In this document: one piece after another, positions 18,131 to 22,255 of the stretch
Layout of the letters: each line of letters opens with the position of its first letter
How positions within the stretch are numbered: position 1 is the first letter of the stretch
DNA from: Antrodiella citrinella
Taxonomy: Eukaryota > Basidiomycota > Agaricomycetes > Polyporales > Steccherinaceae
Reading direction: 5' to 3'
Length of the DNA stretch: 22,255 nt
Assembly: GCA_004802725.1 (NCBI GenBank)
Contig: SGPM01000379.1
Coordinates: forward strand, 1 to 22,255
The notes under the pieces: model-generated
Database searches by the model: none
What the model saw: the letters and a program-made list of their open reading frames with translations, nothing else
Told to the model about the DNA's origin: nothing
Position numbers and translations under genes: made by a program

Positions 18131-19733
18131 CGGTTGTTGTGCAGTCGTATGAGGGACGCTCTTCCTCCAAATTCGCGACTCCTCTCAGACCAAACACGGC
18201 CAAACACGGCCCCGGCCACCTACCTCCGGGGTCCTGTCTACTGGCCGGAACGTGGGCCGTACGAAGGCCGTAGACATCGCCGCGTCCCTTGTCCCTCGTA
18301 CGCCAATGCCTTTGTTTGCCTTGTCTCTCGGCCTGACCGCCACAAAGGCTTCGAAGGAGCAGACTGCCACCGTCACCCGATCATTCCCACATCTCAGGAC
18401 CCTGCCATGTGCCTGCATGGAGCTCTATCTTTTTGACGGCCCTTGCGCTCCCGTACACGTTTTTCGTCCGTCGCACCGCGGTCAGCCCCGCCGCCGTCAG
18501 CCCGGCCTATTTCCAATGCTGGTTGTTGAGCGGCCCCGCCGTACGATCGCGGCTCTATCCCCCGACGCGTCTCATCTCCTCTGACGCGCCCGCCCGTCTC
18601 TTCTTTTGACTATCCCGGTCTGACCGGATTACAGAGCAGTGGACTCGCTCCCACCCTGCATGTCCAACAAATGTGATACATCAACGAAGCCCTTCTCCTG
18701 CATCGCTCGGTGGCGGCGCTGTGCGTTCATCAACAGTTTTATCAACAAGACAGCGATCGCGAAGTCGGATCGCTATCGGGACCCACTTGACTGCAGACAT
18801 GTTGGTCCAACGCCCAACTGGCGTGGTTCTCTCGCTGTGGCGTCCGTTTGCGTTCTGACGCCAACCACTGAAGATCCCACTGTTCTACCCTCGGTTCTCG
18901 CACGAAAGTCGAGACATCCATTCTTCCGCTTTGACGTCCACGCGCTACCGACCACAGCACAGCAAAGCAAAGCAAGCTATCTTTCTTCCATTCTTTCAGT
19001 TATCGATCCGAGTTGACTCGCACGTGCAGATACCTATACAGGCCTCTTGGGCCATCACAGGTATACACTGCACTGGGCCAATTCTCTCTCCAGCATACAG
19101 CATCGTCTATCACGACATATCGAAGCACCCCCTAGGTGCCGTCGGCGAGAGAGCAGCTGCGTATCTGTACCTACTGCGTCGATGGCCAGATTCCCTTGGC
19201 GTACCACCCTTCCCAAGGTGAGCAGGGATGACGCATCTCGGGAATGCGTTTGAACGGATGCGGTCGCTCATACGGCCGTCGAGTTGCTCCGCCAGGGATC
19301 GTCGAACAGGGGTCACGTCAGCCAGCAATAACACATGTTTTGAGTGCACTGGACGTTCTTCTAGCGAGTCAACCTGTCGTGACCCAAGTCTCAACACCCG
19401 TCCGTCTCCAGCTACAGCTGGGATCCAGATCCTGCCAAAAAGTCGGCGAGTGGGAACAGACGACGTGTCCCGACACCGAACACCGAACCGTTGGCTATCA
19501 TAGCACGTCTTTCTCACAGGCGCAGAGCCACATCCAGAAGCTGAGTCAGTCCAGCGGCAAGCACACGAACAACCAACTGGGGCTTGCAGGGACATTCGCC
19601 AAAACATATATCTGAAACCACGCCGGGTGCAAAGAGGGAGGACGAGCGACAGCATGAAGAGATAAATTTCCGGAGTGAAACGATAGGAGGTGAACGTATA
19701 TGAGGGCGTGAAACAATGCAATGTCTAGGTGGA
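18131..19733. other. Intergenic between G-alpha and DAP1-like genes
   Basis: Both flanking genes are on the minus strand, so this holds the distal G-alpha promoter and the DAP1-like 3' UTR. The longest frame (19721-19110, minus, 203 codons) begins 13 nt after the DAP1 stop, but it is Arg/Ser-rich without motifs and I do not support it. No RNA gene is visible. Confidence 0.5.
18191..18210 (+). repeat. Tandem 10-mer, two copies
   Basis: CAAACACGGC occurs twice in direct tandem, about 200 nt upstream of the G-alpha start codon. It could be a paired factor-binding site or chance. Confidence 0.5.
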
Positions 19734-20448
19734 TTACAGGTTGGCGACAGCAGGTGGCAAATCTATCACGCGTCCAACGACGTTGTAGCGTTTCCTAGGT
19801 GGAGACAGAACAGTCAGATTATTTCAAAACAGAGCAGGCAGAAGGATGGGGTCATCGGACAGGACCAGACCTCCACCGAGTCCAGAGCACGAATAAGCGG
19901 TTGAAAGTAAGAGGAAACACTCACGCGAAGAACGCATACCAATCATCCAGGACTTTCCGCTCGGACGCGTCCAGAGACGTATAATCCGGAGACGCGTCCT
20001 CCTCTTTCAAGCTCGACTTCCCCAGAGCCTTCGAGGCGTCCTTCCCCGCAAACAGGTTATACGACCCGCCCTTGCCATACGTGTCCTTCTTGTGCGAGAC
20101 GTCAAAGATCGTGCCTAGGGGCTGCGTGTGAGTACATGCGCAGGCACGGGGAGGGAGAGGGCCAGACGGACCTTTAATCGCAACGTAGATCGGCTTGGAA
20201 GCGTCCGCACCGTCGAACGCACTCAACTCCGCCTGCGTGAACGGATCGTCCTTCGGGGGCGCGAGGTCTGTTCTGGCTGGCTGCATGATCGTCTTCGGCT
20301 TCTCCTCTTCCTCTGTTCCCTTGTCTTCTGTTACTTGTGTAGTCGGAGAGGGCGAAGATGTTCTGAAAATGCGGGTGTATAAATACAGAACAGCTGGGAG
20401 CAGCGCGAGGAGGGAGACGACGACGGGGAAGGAGAGAGATTCAGACAT
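19734..20448 (-). CDS. Dap1/MAPR-type cytochrome b5-like haem-binding protein
   Basis: Three exons (20448-20172, 20114-19925, 19794-19734) encode 175 aa. Residues about 7-27 form one membrane anchor, followed by an acidic linker (EDKGTEEEEKPK). The MAPR domain starts at FTQAELSAFDG and includes KPIYVAIKGTIFDVS, then TYGKGGSYNLFAGKDASKAL; Tyr105 and Tyr111 match the tyrosines that ligate or support haem in this family. The last exon supplies the conserved ending KRYNVVGRV. Yeast Dap1 and human PGRMC1 bind haem in the ER membrane and support cytochrome P450 enzymes, notably Erg11/CYP51 in sterol synthesis, and affect azole tolerance. The second intron is long (130 nt); if it is retained, translation stops right after YAFFA. 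It is divergent from pseudogene D. Confidence 0.92.
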
Positions 20449-20631
20449 GGACGATCGCGGTGCGCGGGGTGATAAGTTGACAGGCGCCCAAAGCCAATCC
20501 GATCGAGTGTATGAGGTTCGGGTAATTTACACTCACACACTCTTCCTCTTCCTGCTCTTACCACATGCTGCGGTATAGAAACTACGTACGTCTCACAGTC
20601 ACGAGCTGGCTGACCTGAGGCTCGTGTGACT

Positions 20632-20638
20632 TATATAA
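20632..20638 (+). promoter_or_regulatory. TATA box upstream of F-box-like copy D
   Basis: TATATAA lies about 20 nt before the point where homology to gene C begins and 33 nt before the first ATG of copy D (20671). It is too close for a normal TATA-to-start spacing with a leader, so it may serve a shifted start or be incidental. No similar box precedes gene C. Confidence 0.25.
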
Positions 20639-20652
20639 GTTCTTAGCTTCAG

Positions 20653-22236
20653 GATTACTGGCGTACGGACATGGCAATCCCTGGTGGGCTGCCCACCGTA
20701 GACCAGACGATAATACTCGGCTCCTTTGATCCTTANNNNCTTGGCTTTCCTGTACGGACGCGTCTTGATGACTNGACGATGTTCGTTCCGCGGTTGCCAC
20801 TTGAGCTCGTCGACGCCATAGCCAACGAACTCCGAGGAGTCACGTGCCTCGTAGGGACATCATGGGCCGACCGGCGTACCCTCAACGCCATGTCCACCGT
20901 GTGTTCTGCGTGGATGGCACTTGCAAGAAAGGTACTATGGGAATACATCAAAATATCGNGGCTTTCCTGGCTGCCGGGTTTCATACAAATCTTGCAAGAC
21001 AGCGGCGGAAGGCGCACTTGGAGCGCTGGTGAAGACACTGAGGGTGTCTCTTCCTGACCACGACGAGACAGTGAATGAGGTCCGGATCCCCATCACCACC
21101 TACATGACTTTGTTCAATCTTCTANCGAANNTNCAAGATCTCAGTCTCAGTACGCTCCCATCCGGACTCGACNAGTACTCTCNACAGGACCACTGCGCGG
21201 GACGNNNTATANCGCTGAAGCNTCTGNANATCGTTGACTACGAGTTCATCCCGGGCNAGCGNATTGCTCATTTNGTCACGTTTCTNAATTGCTTCTCCGA
21301 NATTCAAGAGCTTNAGGTNTCTGGCGGCNAATATGNCNAAGAGGNCTGGATCGNTNGGGAGCGGTCCAGNAGAATGGTGCAAAAAGACTTGNACGCANTG
21401 GGAGAGGCAGGCATGATNCAGACGCGAATTCGCAGCGTCGACGTTTCGACGTCCACCATGGAAAGGTCTTGATGATCATGACGCATGTTGTTCATGTCCA
21501 AGATCTCCAGAAACTACACGTCTTATGCAGAAAGCTCAAAGAGTTCTCAGCCTTATGCTATCTTNTTCACGTGGTGGAGGACCATCTACCTGGACCTTAC
21601 CCTTGCCATCATGAAGAACCTGGAGTACGGTGAGCGGCATCGCTAGACATGATAAGCACAGCTGATGACCGTTGAACGCAATAGACNCCACATTCTTGCG
21701 AGATTGGCAAGAAAACGAGTNGAAGCTGTACATCGCTCCGCTCACTCAGGATGATCGTGTGGTCGCNCGAGGATAAGGACGGTTCCTCGTGGGCCTGTGC
21801 CGCCTCACTTCTCACCCGCGTCTCCCCGCTTCTTTCACTGGTGCACTTCAGTATAGCAGATCCCTTTTTCTTCTCCTCGCGCATTGCCGAAAATGTGCGA
21901 AAGAGCGCACTGCCGAGCGTGCTGAACAAGATGCCTGACTTGCGGTCGGTCGGGGTNTCGCCGTACTACGATAATTTCGATCGCACCGGGGTTCAGTTCA
22001 GGGCCTTTCGCCAGTTGTGCATGCTGGATCTGTTCAAGACGACTGTCTTGCAGGAGCTTGCAGAGAGGGGCATACTTGTTGCTGGTGATCTGACGACTGG
22101 CTATCTATGGAATATGGATATCCTCAAAGGGATGGGCCGTGCAGTGAGTTGTGACGAGCCGGGANAGAACCTATGTACTTACGTCCCGCAGTCACGAGTT
22201 ATTTCGGTGGCGCATGTTCTGTGGTCTACTCATTGA
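20653..22236 (+). pseudogene. F-box-like/LRR-like paralog D, frameshifted copy of gene C
   Basis: The copy follows gene C from its start (ATGGATTACTGG in C, AGGATTACTGG here, so the first ATG is lost) to its stop. It keeps the F-box-like core (VPRLPLELVDAIANEL, STVCSAWMALARKVLW) and the 55-nt intron at 21630-21684. Relative to C I count four coding indels: 4 extra nt near 21003-21010, 1 nt lost near 21463, 1 extra nt near 21589 and 5 nt lost near 21726. The C stop codon TAG is TAT here, so the last frame runs on to 22236. About 50 bases are N, densest at 21125-21417. The indels do not restore one frame, so this is a pseudogene unless the ambiguous base calls hide errors. Confidence 0.8.
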
Positions 22237-22255
22237 CTTACGTTTCCAAGGAATT

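Noticed and set aside
19110..19721. 203-codon minus-strand ORF directly after DAP1
   Set aside because: Arg/Ser-rich with no domain, no splice evidence and a position inside the expected 3' UTR; kept only as a remark.
1..22255. Complete transposon, LTR pair, CRISPR array or rRNA
   Set aside because: No paired terminal repeats, transposase core, spaced repeats or rRNA-like sequence could be seen on either strand.

Overview
The window looks like nuclear DNA of a filamentous basidiomycete, most likely an agaricomycete. Genes carry many short introns (about 50-160 nt, GT..AG, usually CTNAC-like branch points), coding DNA is GC-rich, promoters are pyrimidine-rich on the sense strand, and the gene content fits: a BCS1-like AAA ATPase with a charged tail, a G-alpha ending in CGLL, a Dap1-type protein, a GFA enzyme and an F-box-like family. 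Exons below were assembled by hand from splice signals, reading frame and remembered family motifs; no search was run.

Layout. 1-544 is a very AT-rich block ending in a run of 22 A. 989-1584 (+) is a four-exon CoA-binding protein. 1.7-6.9 kb holds three minus-strand paralogs of an F-box-like/LRR-like family. A (1683-2998) and B (3217-4667) are broken by frameshifts or a stop; C (5440-6889) is intact with one intron. A small unknown two-exon gene (4861-5327, +) lies between B and C and converges on C over an AATAAA signal on each strand. 7869-10654 (-) is a BCS1-like AAA ATPase with a 17-nt exon and a possible 21-nt cassette exon. 12289-12852 (+) is a GFA/CENP-V-type zinc protein. 13.6-14.4 kb is a junction of two fragments: a short acidic ORF (+) and a truncated RecQ-like helicase (-) whose DEAH box reads KEAH. 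16475-17987 (-) is a complete seven-exon G-alpha subunit. 19734-20448 (-) is a three-exon Dap1/MAPR haem-binding protein. 20653-22236 (+) is a fourth F-box-like copy, D, close to C but inverted, with four frameshifts and many N.

How it fits together. The middle is a set of unrelated housekeeping genes (mitochondrial AAA ATPase, formaldehyde/thiol-type enzyme, heterotrimeric G-protein signalling, sterol/P450 haem chaperone). Both edges carry members of a family undergoing birth and death, one intact copy among three wrecks, so this is a dynamic stretch. C and D form an inverted pair around the housekeeping block. Part of D is almost identical to C while its flanks are more diverged, which suggests gene conversion or an assembly mixture. 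I see no rRNA, convincing tRNA, CRISPR or complete transposon.
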